Below, one piece after another: positions 1 to 7,782 of a stretch of 64,000 bases of DNA. Each line of letters starts with the position of its first letter. Positions within the stretch are counted from its first letter, which is position 1. The notes under the pieces are model-generated. The model saw only the letters and a program-made list of their open reading frames with translations. It made no database searches and was not told where the DNA came from. The translations under genes and the position numbers were made by a program. The stretch is from the NCBI GenBank assembly GCA_965217125.1, contig OZ244244.1, positions 1,178,001 to 1,242,000 of the forward strand, given 5' to 3'. Source of the DNA: JAAOIF01 sp965217125 (GTDB lineage: Bacteria; Pseudomonadota; Gammaproteobacteria; PS1; Pseudothioglobaceae).

Positions 1-156
1 TTTTATCAAAATGATTTACAATCTTTGGGCGAATTTGGTGCAGATGTGGTCTCTAATTTGTGTCAAACACTTAAAAATCAAGGAGTTGATAGCTTGCATT
101 TTTACTCAATGAACAGCGCCGCGCCCTCGTTGCGGATTATCAACAATTTATCTTAA
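1..156 (+). CDS. metF: Methylenetetrahydrofolate reductase, C-terminal end (partial)
   Basis: The window opens inside this gene; only the last 51 codons are present, read in frame 1 to TAA at 154-156. The peptide ends with HFYSMNSAAPSLRIINNL, matching the end of MetF (HFYTLNRAE in E. coli), which lines the folate/FAD pocket. MetF reduces 5,10-methylene-THF to 5-methyl-THF for methionine synthesis in the cytosol. Its last 17 bases overlap the 3' end of the convergent minus-strand gene. The short fragment limits certainty, but the motif is characteristic. Confidence 0.8.
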   Translation, partial: FYQNDLQSLGEFGADVVSNLCQTLKNQGVDSLHFYSMNSAAPSLRIINNLS

Positions 157-589
157 CGAGATTGCTGTCAATCCAGCTTTGTAACTTATTTAACGCCTCT
201 TTATCTTGAGAATGACAACATTTTTCAAGCGTTTCCAAGCGGGCATTCAACGCCTCAAAAACCATTTCATAATGCTGATTTTTAAGTTGTTCTTGATAAA
301 GTTTGGTTTTTAATTTTTCCACCATACTCACCCACATTTTGTCATTGTCAGATTGCATACTATCAACCGCAGCAGACTTAGAAACAGCATCATTTTTAAT
401 TTTCTGCATTTTATGAATGTGCTTATCTTGCTCAGAATCCAAGTTAGTATGCGGATATGCCAGCTTTAAACTATCGGTAGTAACATAGCCTTCATGAGTT
501 TGCAATTTGCCATTATTAATCTGTTCTTGAATCTCAAAACGACTAATGCCAAGAATTTTTGCTGCTTTGGAAACGCTTAATTTAGCCAT
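140..589 (-). CDS. Hypothetical protein with N-terminal HTH-like segment
   Basis: 149 aa. Residues 1-45 (SVSKAAKILGISRFEIQEQI, then a short strand-like stretch) look like an excisionase/MerR-type winged helix-turn-helix, so DNA binding is plausible. Residues 55-149 are polar, helical and probably coiled coil; no catalytic motif is visible. It is the last gene of a minus-strand run (199-aa protein, hemD, this gene) with 38 bp after hemD, and its 3' end overlaps metF. Similar N-termini occur on some gammaproteobacterial ferredoxin-domain proteins, but no Cys-rich cluster motif is present here. Function unknown. Confidence 0.7.
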   Translation of the reverse strand: MAKLSVSKAAKILGISRFEIQEQINNGKLQTHEGYVTTDSLKLAYPHTNLDSEQDKHIHKMQKIKNDAVSKSAAVDSMQSDNDKMWVSMVEKLKTKLYQEQLKNQHYEMVFEALNARLETLEKCCHSQDKEALNKLQSWIDSNLVKINC

Positions 590-627
590 GTTATTCTGCT
601 TGTTTAATAAAAGTAGGCAAAATAAAC

Positions 628-1368
628 CTATTTGGACAATTTGTCAAGTATCTGTATAGCGCGCAGCAGACCTTTATCGTTAGTTTGCGGTGCTTTGGTA
701 ATCTGATTAAAACCAATAGATTGTGCATAAGTCTTGATTCTATCGCTCAACACCACTAATGGATAATGCTTGATAGAGCTAAGCTCAGTAGCATTGATTT
801 GTTTAATCAGCAACAGCATATTTGATAAATTTTCAACACTGGTAATGGTGATAATGCCTTGATTATCTTGCAAAAACTGCAATAATGAGGCCTGATGATT
901 GGGCGTTATTGCGCATTTAACACGCTGATAAACTTCTATATATTCAACCCTATTATGCTTCGCCAAACCTTGTTTAAGTGTTTGTCTGCCGCCCTTGCCA
1001 GTAAAAATTAAAATATTTTGATTGCGTAAGTGTTTTACTGCATTCATTGCTAATAATGCTTCACTAGAGGCTGTTTTTGTTGGAAAAGCAGCAACTTCAA
1101 AGCCATAATAATGTAGTTTTTTTGCGGTGCTAGCACCTACGGCAAAAATTGGACAAGTTTGATGATATAGCTGTTTAATAAGCGCTAAACCCTGTTCAAC
1201 CGCATTTACACTGGTAAAAATAATCGCCTCATAATCATTTTTAAGCGGCATATTAGCTAAGGCCTCAATTTGTATGGTAGGAAACAGCAAAGGCTGATGC
1301 CCTGCTTTAATCACTAAGGATTGTAACAGCCCTACTTGTGCTAATGGTCGAGTTAGGAGAATATTCAA
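628..1368 (-). CDS. hemD: Uroporphyrinogen-III synthase
   Basis: 246 aa, the usual HemD length. It cyclises hydroxymethylbilane to uroporphyrinogen III with inversion of ring D, feeding heme and siroheme synthesis in the cytosol. The start MNILLTRPLAQ, the central IFTSVNAVE segment and the later IFTGKGGRQTL segment are typical of this poorly conserved family and mark its two lobes. It sits 5 bp downstream of the 199-aa unknown gene, so the two are probably co-transcribed. hemC is not adjacent in this window. Confidence 0.9.
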   Translation of the reverse strand: MNILLTRPLAQVGLLQSLVIKAGHQPLLFPTIQIEALANMPLKNDYEAIIFTSVNAVEQGLALIKQLYHQTCPIFAVGASTAKKLHYYGFEVAAFPTKTASSEALLAMNAVKHLRNQNILIFTGKGGRQTLKQGLAKHNRVEYIEVYQRVKCAITPNHQASLLQFLQDNQGIITITSVENLSNMLLLIKQINATELSSIKHYPLVVLSDRIKTYAQSIGFNQITKAPQTNDKGLLRAIQILDKLSK

Positions 1369-1373
1369 AATAA

Positions 1374-1973
1374 CTAATAACCCAATAATTCGGCAATAAT
1401 GCGCATCTTATTTAAGGTCTCACTTTCAGCAAACCGACAAATCAATATAGTCTTAGTGTTGGTGTTTGATGCCTGTTGTAAATAAGCGCTCATTTGTTTT
1501 TCGTCCCAAGCCTCAGAGTTATATAAAACTGGATATTGATTGAAAAATAAATATTGCTGGCTTACTAACACTTTTTTTAGCTCAAGTTTTAATGCTTTGG
1601 CAGATTGAAAACACAATTGATAACCTTTTAACAACTGCATTGTTGCCTTAGTCGGCGCTTTGTCAATTTCACAAAACAAGGTAAAATTCTGCCGATAATC
1701 AGCCACACCATTAAGTAATAAAGCCAACTGCTTAACATCTACTAACTGCGATTGTTGAATTGACAAAACTAATTTAAAGTCTTCTAAGTCTTGCATCTCT
1801 TCAAAGATTTGCTCTAAGTCCTCATCAGTGTCAATCGCTAACAATAACGCCTTAAACAAAGTAGAATAATAGCCAAAACGCCATTCTGCTGGCAAATCAT
1901 CTGGATAAAAATCATCTTGTAAATCTAAGCCGCTACGACCGATTAAAAATTGTATTGTATTCATCACATCCAT
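1374..1973 (-). CDS. Hypothetical protein, 199 aa, first gene of hemD cluster
   Basis: No confident family. The N-terminus (FYPDDLPAEWRFGYY, residues about 22-36) faintly recalls the start of DUF72 (YecE-like) proteins, but the protein is shorter than that family and the rest is unconvincing. It is acidic and probably globular, with no signal peptide or membrane segment. It starts 32 bp from the divergent antiporter gene and precedes hemD by 5 bp. Function not assigned. Confidence 0.65.
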   Translation of the reverse strand: MDVMNTIQFLIGRSGLDLQDDFYPDDLPAEWRFGYYSTLFKALLLAIDTDEDLEQIFEEMQDLEDFKLVLSIQQSQLVDVKQLALLLNGVADYRQNFTLFCEIDKAPTKATMQLLKGYQLCFQSAKALKLELKKVLVSQQYLFFNQYPVLYNSEAWDEKQMSAYLQQASNTNTKTILICRFAESETLNKMRIIAELLGY

Positions 1974-2005
1974 TTATAATAACTAAAAATTAAATCACTC
2001 AAAAT

Positions 2006-2959
2006 ATGGCTACTATTCTACTACCAATTATCGCTCTATTATCAGGATTTGTACTTTTAATTTGGAGTGCGGATAAATTCACTGAAAATGGCGCTAAAAT
2101 TGCCAACATTTTTCAAGTTTCGCCATTGGTTATCGGCTTGCTGATTTTTGGCTTTGGCACTTCTGCACCTGAAATGTTGGTATCTGCATTGGCTGCTTGG
2201 GAAGGTAATACTGGGTTGAGTATCGGCAATGCAATTGGTTCCAACATTTTTAACATTGCTTTAGTGTTAGGCATCAGCGCTATTATTCTACCGATTAAAG
2301 TAGATGGGAACATTCTTAAAAAAGAATGGGTTTTTCTTATGTTTGCCACAGTTTGTGCTGGTTTATTATTAAACGATGGAGAGCTTAGTTTTACTGATGG
2401 GCTAATTTTGTTATTATTGTTAATTTTATTTTTAAGCTACGCCTTAAAAACCGCTAAAAATAAACAATACCACGAATTTAATAAAATTGAACAAGCAGTT
2501 GATAAAAGCCAAGCAAACAAAACTTGGCTGATGCTGATTATTAGTATCACCGTGTTGATTAGCAGTGCTAAATTAGTGGTTTGGGGTGGTATTGAAATGG
2601 CAAAAATTTTCCAAGTGCCTGATTTGGTAATTGGCTTAACCGTAATCGCTTTTGGCACTAGTTTGCCAGAATTAGCAGTGTCTATTAGCAGCGTTTTGAA
2701 AAAGCAATATGAAATGGTAGTAGGCAATGTAATTGGCTCTAATTTGTTTAACACCATAGCAGTATTAGCAATCCCCGGCTTAATTCACCCGAGCAGTGTG
2801 CCACAACAAGTTATGAATCGCGATTATCCAATTATGTTGCTATTAACTGTATTGCTGTTTGTAGTGTCATATAAAATACGCAAACATCATACTATTAGTC
2901 GCTTTAAAGGGGGCTTATTGCTGAGCGTCTTTGTTTGGTATATGTGGCAATTATTTTGA
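2006..2959 (+). CDS. yrbG: Calcium/sodium antiporter, CaCA family
   Basis: 317 aa inner-membrane protein with about ten hydrophobic segments in two inverted halves. The diagnostic alpha repeats are both visible: GFGTSAPEMLVS followed by GNAIGSNIFN (residues about 49-84), and AFGTSLPELAVS followed by GNVIGSNLFN. The acidic residues in these repeats bind the transported cations. Family members exchange Na+ (or H+) for Ca2+. Its stop overlaps the TTG start of tsaE as TTGA, so translation is probably coupled. Confidence 0.92.
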   Translation: MATILLPIIALLSGFVLLIWSADKFTENGAKIANIFQVSPLVIGLLIFGFGTSAPEMLVSALAAWEGNTGLSIGNAIGSNIFNIALVLGISAIILPIKVDGNILKKEWVFLMFATVCAGLLLNDGELSFTDGLILLLLLILFLSYALKTAKNKQYHEFNKIEQAVDKSQANKTWLMLIISITVLISSAKLVVWGGIEMAKIFQVPDLVIGLTVIAFGTSLPELAVSISSVLKKQYEMVVGNVIGSNLFNTIAVLAIPGLIHPSSVPQQVMNRDYPIMLLLTVLLFVVSYKIRKHHTISRFKGGLLLSVFVWYMWQLF

Positions 2960-3423
2960 AACTAACACTCAACAACAAAACCGCAACACAAAGCTTTGCA
3001 CGACAATTAGCAGAGTGTTGCCGTGCTGTTAATAAAGCAATTGTGATTTACTTAGAAGGTGATTTAGGCGCTGGAAAAACCACATTTGCCCAAGGTTTTA
3101 TTCAAAATTTTGGCTTTGGGCGGGTTAAAAGTCCAACTTATACTTTGGTAGAAAGCTACCAAAATGATAATATCAATATCCATCATTTTGATTGTTACCG
3201 ACTCAATAACCCTGAAGAGTTAGAGCTCATTGGCATCCGTGATTATCTAACTGCCGGGCATATTCAGCTAATCGAATGGCCAGATTTGGGTTTGGGTGCG
3301 ATTGCTAAAGCTGATATAAGCATTAGGCTACGCGGTAGTGGCCAGATTCGAGAGTTGTCTATTACTAAGCACAGTTTGATGGGTGGTCAATTATTGTGTT
3401 GTGTTCAAAAACAGCAAGAATAG
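2956..3423 (+). CDS. tsaE: tRNA threonylcarbamoyladenosine biosynthesis ATPase TsaE
   Basis: 155 aa from the preferred TTG start at 2956, which overlaps the antiporter stop as TTGA; an upstream in-frame TTG at 2935 would give 162 aa. The P-loop GDLGAGKTTF, then SPTYTLVESY and HFDCYRL, are signature TsaE motifs. TsaE works with TsaB and TsaD in t6A37 formation on ANN-decoding tRNAs. The last residues (GGQLLCCVQKQQE) and the stop lie at the edge of repeat DNA, so the C-terminus may have been altered. The amidase gene that often follows tsaE is absent. Confidence 0.92.
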   Translation: MKLTLNNKTATQSFARQLAECCRAVNKAIVIYLEGDLGAGKTTFAQGFIQNFGFGRVKSPTYTLVESYQNDNINIHHFDCYRLNNPEELELIGIRDYLTAGHIQLIEWPDLGLGAIAKADISIRLRGSGQIRELSITKHSLMGGQLLCCVQKQQE

Positions 3424-3649
3424 GGGGCAGAAAGGCAGAAGACAGAATACAGAGAACAGAGAACAGATAACAGAGCAAGAGTGGTGCTATTAGGTTTGCT
3501 ATTGCTCTGTTCTGTCCTCTGTTTTCCGCCTTCTGCCCTCTGTTCTGCGACTTCAGTCGCATCTAAACAGAGAGGCAGAAAGTCAGAAAACAGAGGGGCA
3601 GAAGACAGAGAGGCAGAGAACAGAGGGCAGAGAACAGAGAAAGAGCGGT
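3424..3649. repeat. Heptamer (CAGAAAA-type) tract with an 18-bp palindrome
   Basis: Purine-rich units of about 7 bp (cagaaag, cagaaga, cagagaa) run along both sides of the ATGCGACTTCAGTCGCAT-type palindrome at 3546-3561. ORFs across it are period-7 artefacts rich in F, S and L. The same motif recurs in most gaps up to 32.8 kb. Confidence 0.85.
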
Positions 3650-3859
3650 GCTATTAGAACTGTTTGTGTAAATTTTGTGTCATATCGTCTGTTTGGGGGA
3701 GGGCGTGGTAGATTGTGCCTCAACTCGAGATCTCGACGCCCTCCCCCAAGCCCCCACCCTAAGAAGTTTATCAAAATCGGGCTTCGCCCTATCGCCTGGA
3801 CGGCGATTTTTGCCACTTCCGCATTGAGGATTGGGGTGTAATTAGATTTGTTGGTGTTG
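3650..3859 (+). repeat. 210-bp structured repeat element, copy A
   Basis: One of seven copies. It opens with gctattagaactgtttgtg, then carries inverted-repeat arms GGGGGAGGGCGT and ACGCCCTCCCCC around a loop containing the palindrome TCGAGATCTCGA, then hairpins cgggc-ttc-gcccg-like and ATCGCC-tgga-CGGCGAT, and ends near ttgttggtgttg. No credible ORF. It is flanked by heptamer tracts. Confidence 0.85.
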
Positions 3860-3990
3860 AGCAGAGGTCAGAGGGCAGAAGGCAGAGAACAGAGCAAGAG
3901 CGGTGCTATTAGGTTTGCTATTGCTATGTTATGCCCTCTGTTTTCTGTTTTCTGTTTTCTGTTTTCTGTTTTCTGTTTTCTGCCTCTGTT
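3860..3990. repeat. Heptamer tract
   Basis: It starts with purine-type units and switches to the complementary strand form (ttctgtt repeated at least six times in a row at about 3940-3985). The register is 7 bp, so it cannot encode a regular peptide repeat in one frame. Confidence 0.85.
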
Positions 3991-4080
3991 TTAGGATGTT
4001 TTGTTTTTTTTAAATTCAACAAAAATAGCCATAACACCTAAAATAATTAAAGCACCGATTGCTACAATTACTGCATTCAT
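3991..4080 (-). CDS. Small membrane peptide, 29 aa
   Basis: ATG at 4080-4078 to TAA at 3993-3991. The peptide has one hydrophobic segment (VIVAIGALIILGVMAIFV) followed by a basic tail (EFKKNKTS), the layout of a single-pass small membrane protein. It lies 8 bp after a 48-aa membrane ORF on the same strand, suggesting a two-gene unit. Its stop abuts heptamer repeats. The family is not recognised; a respiratory-complex accessory peptide is only one possibility. Confidence 0.45.
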   Translation of the reverse strand: MNAVIVAIGALIILGVMAIFVEFKKNKTS

Positions 4081-4088
4081 TTTTCTAC

Positions 4089-4235
4089 TCAGTAACCAAT
4101 TAAAATAGTACCTATTAGCATCACAATAAATGAAGCTACTAAAGGCACTTCGCTAAAAAATGCTGACACAACACCAGCAACTACTAAATTATTACCAATA
4201 CTACAATAACTACTTTTTAGTTTTTCTTTATCCAT
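4089..4235 (-). CDS. Small membrane protein, 48 aa
   Basis: ATG at 4235-4233 to TGA at 4091-4089. A polar start (MDKEKLKSSYCS) is followed by hydrophobic stretches LVVAGVVSAFF and VASFIVMLIGTILIGY, so one or two membrane helices are likely. It precedes the 29-aa peptide gene by 8 bp. This non-repeat patch (about 3991-4260) is an island of probable coding DNA between two repeat blocks. Unknown function. Confidence 0.45.
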   Translation of the reverse strand: MDKEKLKSSYCSIGNNLVVAGVVSAFFSEVPLVASFIVMLIGTILIGY

Positions 4236-4268
4236 TTGGCAATTTTATCATACTATTTATTTGTAAAG

Positions 4269-4404
4269 ACTTGATATGCTTTTGCTCTGTTCTGCTCTCT
4301 GTTTTCTGTTTTCTGTCCTCTGCTCATTAGCTTTGTTTGTGCGGTTGGTAATGCGACTTCAGTCGCATCTAGAACAGAGAGGCAGAAAACAGAGCAAGAG
4401 CGGC
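4269..4404. repeat. Heptamer tract with 18-bp palindrome
   Basis: Pyrimidine-strand heptamers (ttctgtt, tgtcctc) run into the palindrome at 4351-4368 and then into purine-strand heptamers. Confidence 0.8.
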
Positions 4405-4616
4405 GCTATTAGAACTGTTTGTGTAAATTTTGTGTCATATCGTCTGTTTAGGGGAGGGCGGGTAGAATGTGCCTCAACTCGAGATCTCGAAGGCCCTCCC
4501 CTAAGACCCCACCCTAAGAAGTTTATCAAAATCGGGCTTCGCCCTATCGCCTGGACGGCGATTTTTGCCGCTGTCGCATTGAGGATTGGGGCATAATTAA
4601 ATTTGTTGGTATTGGT
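4405..4616 (+). repeat. 210-bp structured repeat element, copy B
   Basis: Same organisation as copy A, but the long arms read TAGGGGAGGG and CCCTCCCCTA. The G-to-A change in the 5' arm is matched by C-to-T in the 3' arm, so pairing is kept. The loop palindrome TCGAGATCTCGA and both downstream hairpins are conserved. Confidence 0.85.
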
Positions 4617-4700
4617 AGAAAAAGCAGAGCAAACAATAGTATAATAACGCCTCAAACAATGATATACTTACCGCATTTTTTAACTACAAAATATAAAACT

Positions 4701-7004
4701 ATGAAAAAAATAATCTTAACAAGCCTATTATTCAGCTTAACAACCTTAGTTAATGCTACTATTTCAACTATAACTCTTACAGCAAATAGCATAGATGAAA
4801 ATACTGCTACTGGCACAATCATTGGAACTGCTTCTGGTAATGGCAGTGGAAATCATTCTTATGCTGTGCAAGAACCTACTACTTTTTCATTTAATGTAGG
4901 AGTTAGTGGTGGTGATTTTAGTTCTGGTAATAATTTTAGGGTTCGACCTGCTGGAAATAGTAATGGCGATAATGATATTACTATAGCAACTTTAAGTTTT
5001 AATGCTGGTCCTGGTAATGATACCAATAATCCCGCTGCTAAGTTAACGGCGGCTATAAACCTTTACGATGATAACAATGGCTCAGGAGTTAGAGCTGAGA
5101 TTGGTAGTAGTAATTCCAATTCCTCTGGAGAAGTAGTATTAACTGCTTGGCCTCATAGTTTAAATGGTGCAGAATTGATTGGTTTTAATACAAACAATAA
5201 TTATGCTATTACAATAGTTTCTACTGGTACTGCTAAAATTATTACGACTCCTTCAACTTCTGATTTTTTCTCAATTGATGCCGCTACTGGTGTTTTAAAA
5301 TCTAAGGTTGTTTTTAATCATGAAGAAAAAGCTTCTTATACTATTGTTATTAGAGCAACTGATAATGATGGTAGTTATTCAAAAGATTTTGCTATTCAGA
5401 TAATTAATCTAGCCGATACTCCAACAGATATAATTCCTAATACAACAACTCTAAGCATACAAGAAAATAATGGTATTGGAGATATTATAGGAACTTTTTC
5501 AACAGTTGATGGTAATGACGGAAATCATACTTATACTTTAACTGGTGCAGCAAATAATCTTTTCTCAATTGATAATAATGGTGTTTTAACAGCTGATGTT
5601 GTGTTTGATTTTGAAGAGCGACAATCATATACTGTTACTATTAACACAGATGACGGCACGGCATTTCATGCTGTTTATTCAGAAAGCTTTATTATTAATA
5701 TAGGTAATATAGATGATGTTTCAACTCTAATAGATATAACTCTTTCATCAACTACTGTGGCTGAGAATAATGCTATTGGAACAACTGTTGGAAACCTTGC
5801 TACACTTGCTACACTTGGTGGCTCTGGACCTTATACTTATAGTATTGATACTAGTAATAAGAATTTCACATTTACTGTGCAAGGAGTAGATAGAAGTAAC
5901 CCTGCTGATAATTTATTTAGTGCTATTGAACCTGACGGAACTTCTAAAGCTATTGCTAGAGTTAATTATTCTTATGCAAATAATACTTCGGTTGTTGACA
6001 AACTTATTACTGGCGGTAAAGATGATTTTGCTATTAATAAAGCTCATGCTGGTGGTTTTTATGCTGAAAAAGTTGATGAAACAACAGTCCGATTGACTGA
6101 TTGGGATGATAAATTTGATGGAGGGAGACTTGATGGACCTGATGAAACTTCAACTGATAATGAGGGGCTTATTGATTATATAAAAATAACTTCTTCTACC
6201 ACTCTTCCAAGCCCTGCTCCTTTCTCAATTGACGGCGATAAACTAATAACCACTGCCGTTCTTGATAAAGCAACACAAAGCTCATATACTATTACCATTA
6301 ACTCAACTGATGCTAATGGCACTGTTATTTCCAAAGATTTTACAATAACTGTTGCTGATGCTGGAACTGTAACCAGCATATTCATTTCAAAAAATACCAT
6401 AACTAACCAAGCCGCAGACGGAGCAACTGTTGGACTTTTATCAACTAATAATGCCACTGATACTGGTCGTGTTTATGTTTTAGAGAATAATACCGCGACT
6501 TTCTCAATTTCTGGCGATAAATTAACAGCCAATAACCCTGGAAGTTTTACTATTGTAGGTGCCACATACACTGTTTATGTTTCAACACTTAATGGAGATA
6601 ATACTATTTTTACCCAAAGTCTTACTATTACGGTAACAAATGACCCAATCTTTTCCTTAGATGTTGATGGCAATGGAACTATTAATGCCCCTAATGATGG
6701 ATTGATTATCTTTAAATATTTACTAAACTCTAATGCTAACAATTTACATACTACCATTGCTAGTGATACACCTGATGGCAGAAAAACAACCCCACAGTTG
6801 AAAGCTTATTTAGATGATGCAGGAACTATTTTAGATGTTGATGGCAATGGCACTATTAATGCCCCTAACGATGGATTGATTATCTTTAAATATTTACTAA
6901 ACTCTAATGCCAACAATTTACACACCACCATTGCCAGTGATGCACCCGATGGCAAAAAAACAACCCCACAGTTGAAAGCTTATTTAGATTTATATTCAGA
7001 ATAA
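4701..7004 (+). CDS. Secreted cadherin-like protein with two C-terminal dockerin/EF-hand-like repeats
   Basis: 767 aa from the ATG at 4701, chosen because it gives a clean signal peptide (MKKIILTSLLFSLTTLVNA); an in-frame ATG at 4659 would bury it. At least three cadherin-type modules start with IDENTATGTIIG, IQENNGIGDIIG and VAENNAIGTTVG, followed by strands such as SIDNNGVLTA and YTVTI. The C-terminus holds two nearly identical 58-aa repeats starting LDVDGNGTINAPNDGLIIF, a calcium-binding DxDGxG loop like dockerin type I. The protein is probably exported, calcium-dependent and adhesive. It is flanked by repeat DNA on both sides, so it may be a mobile accessory gene. Confidence 0.8.
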   Translation: MKKIILTSLLFSLTTLVNATISTITLTANSIDENTATGTIIGTASGNGSGNHSYAVQEPTTFSFNVGVSGGDFSSGNNFRVRPAGNSNGDNDITIATLSFNAGPGNDTNNPAAKLTAAINLYDDNNGSGVRAEIGSSNSNSSGEVVLTAWPHSLNGAELIGFNTNNNYAITIVSTGTAKIITTPSTSDFFSIDAATGVLKSKVVFNHEEKASYTIVIRATDNDGSYSKDFAIQIINLADTPTDIIPNTTTLSIQENNGIGDIIGTFSTVDGNDGNHTYTLTGAANNLFSIDNNGVLTADVVFDFEERQSYTVTINTDDGTAFHAVYSESFIINIGNIDDVSTLIDITLSSTTVAENNAIGTTVGNLATLATLGGSGPYTYSIDTSNKNFTFTVQGVDRSNPADNLFSAIEPDGTSKAIARVNYSYANNTSVVDKLITGGKDDFAINKAHAGGFYAEKVDETTVRLTDWDDKFDGGRLDGPDETSTDNEGLIDYIKITSSTTLPSPAPFSIDGDKLITTAVLDKATQSSYTITINSTDANGTVISKDFTITVADAGTVTSIFISKNTITNQAADGATVGLLSTNNATDTGRVYVLENNTATFSISGDKLTANNPGSFTIVGATYTVYVSTLNGDNTIFTQSLTITVTNDPIFSLDVDGNGTINAPNDGLIIFKYLLNSNANNLHTTIASDTPDGRKTTPQLKAYLDDAGTILDVDGNGTINAPNDGLIIFKYLLNSNANNLHTTIASDAPDGKKTTPQLKAYLDLYSE
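6657..6997 (+). repeat. Tandem duplication of a 174-bp coding unit
   Basis: The segment from 6657 is repeated from 6831 with few base changes, encoding the two DVDGNGT calcium-loop repeats. The high nucleotide identity points to a recent duplication or ongoing gene conversion. Confidence 0.85.
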
Positions 7005-7011
7005 TTATTCA

Positions 7012-7345
7012 GTATTAGGGGCAGAAGGCAGAAAACAGAAAACAGAGGGCAGAACAGAGCAATAGCAAACCTAATAGCACCGCTCTTGCTCTGTCATCTG
7101 TCATCTGTCTCTCTGTCCTCTGCCTCCCAGATAGCATTTTCTTTTGGTAATGCGACTTCAGTCGCATCTATGCTTGCATTTACATGACTAAAATCTCCTT
7201 TTCTGCTGATGAGGCAATTGAAATCACCTTTCCAGATACCTAATGTATCTGTGGTTAGTTAAAAATCAGCCTGCTCTTGCTCTGCTCTCTGTTTAGATGC
7301 GACTGAAGTCGCATTACCAAAGCCACTCTTGCTCTGCTTTTTCTA
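7012..7345. repeat. Heptamer tracts, two 18-bp palindromes and a 75-bp shared segment
   Basis: Heptamers run from 7018 to about 7128. Palindromes lie at 7150-7167 and, in the opposite polarity, at 7297-7314. The stretch 7166-7240 (cttgcatttacatgacta...) closely matches 30410-30480. No gene is seen in the gap. Confidence 0.8.
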
Positions 7346-7556
7346 ACAACACCAACAAATCTAATTACGCCCCAATCCTCAATGCGACAGTGGCAAAAAT
7401 CGCCGTCCAGGCGATAGGGCGAAGCCCGATTTTGATAAACTCTTAGGGGTGGGGGCTTGGGGGAGGGCGTCGAGATCTCGAGTTGAAGCACACTCTACCA
7501 CGCCCTCCCCCAAACAGACGATATAATGCAAAAGATACACAAACAGTTCTAATAGC
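7346..7556 (-). repeat. 210-bp structured repeat element, copy C (minus orientation)
   Basis: The reverse complement matches copy A, with arms GGGGGAGGGCGT/ACGCCCTCCCCC and the TCGAGATCTCGA loop. It is the only copy of the seven on the minus strand. Confidence 0.85.
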
Positions 7557-7745
7557 ATTGCTCTGCTATCTGTTTAGATGCGACTGAAGTCGCATTACCA
7601 ACACCACTCTTGCTCTATTCTGTTATCTGCCCTCTGTTTTCTGCCTCTCTGTTTAGATGCGACTGAAGTCGCATTACCAACACCACTCTTGCTCTATTCT
7701 GTTATCTGTTATCTGTTATCTGTTTTCTGTTTTCTGTCTTTGATG
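7557..7745. repeat. Heptamer tract with two 18-bp palindromes
   Basis: Palindromes at 7578-7595 and 7657-7674 lie in a directly repeated unit of about 80 bp that also includes accaacaccactcttgctct. Heptamers and ttatctg units follow up to murF. Confidence 0.8.
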
Positions 7746-7782
7746 ATGTTAAAATTAGCCTCTCAAACTTGCCTTTATCTTT

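Noticed and set aside
1374..1973. Assignment of the 199-aa protein to DUF72
   Set aside because: Only about 15 N-terminal residues are reminiscent and the protein is too short for the family.
3546..3561. The 18-bp palindrome as a simple transcription terminator
   Set aside because: No T run follows it, it occurs in both orientations away from gene ends, and it is embedded in repeat tracts.
3365..4655. Several ORFs of 60-106 aa across the repeat blocks (also near 7.3, 19.2, 30.5 and 32.5 kb), with peptides such as LCFLFSVLC
   Set aside because: They arise from the 7-bp tandem units and the 210-bp element, recur with the repeat in any orientation, and have no start signals or protein-like composition.
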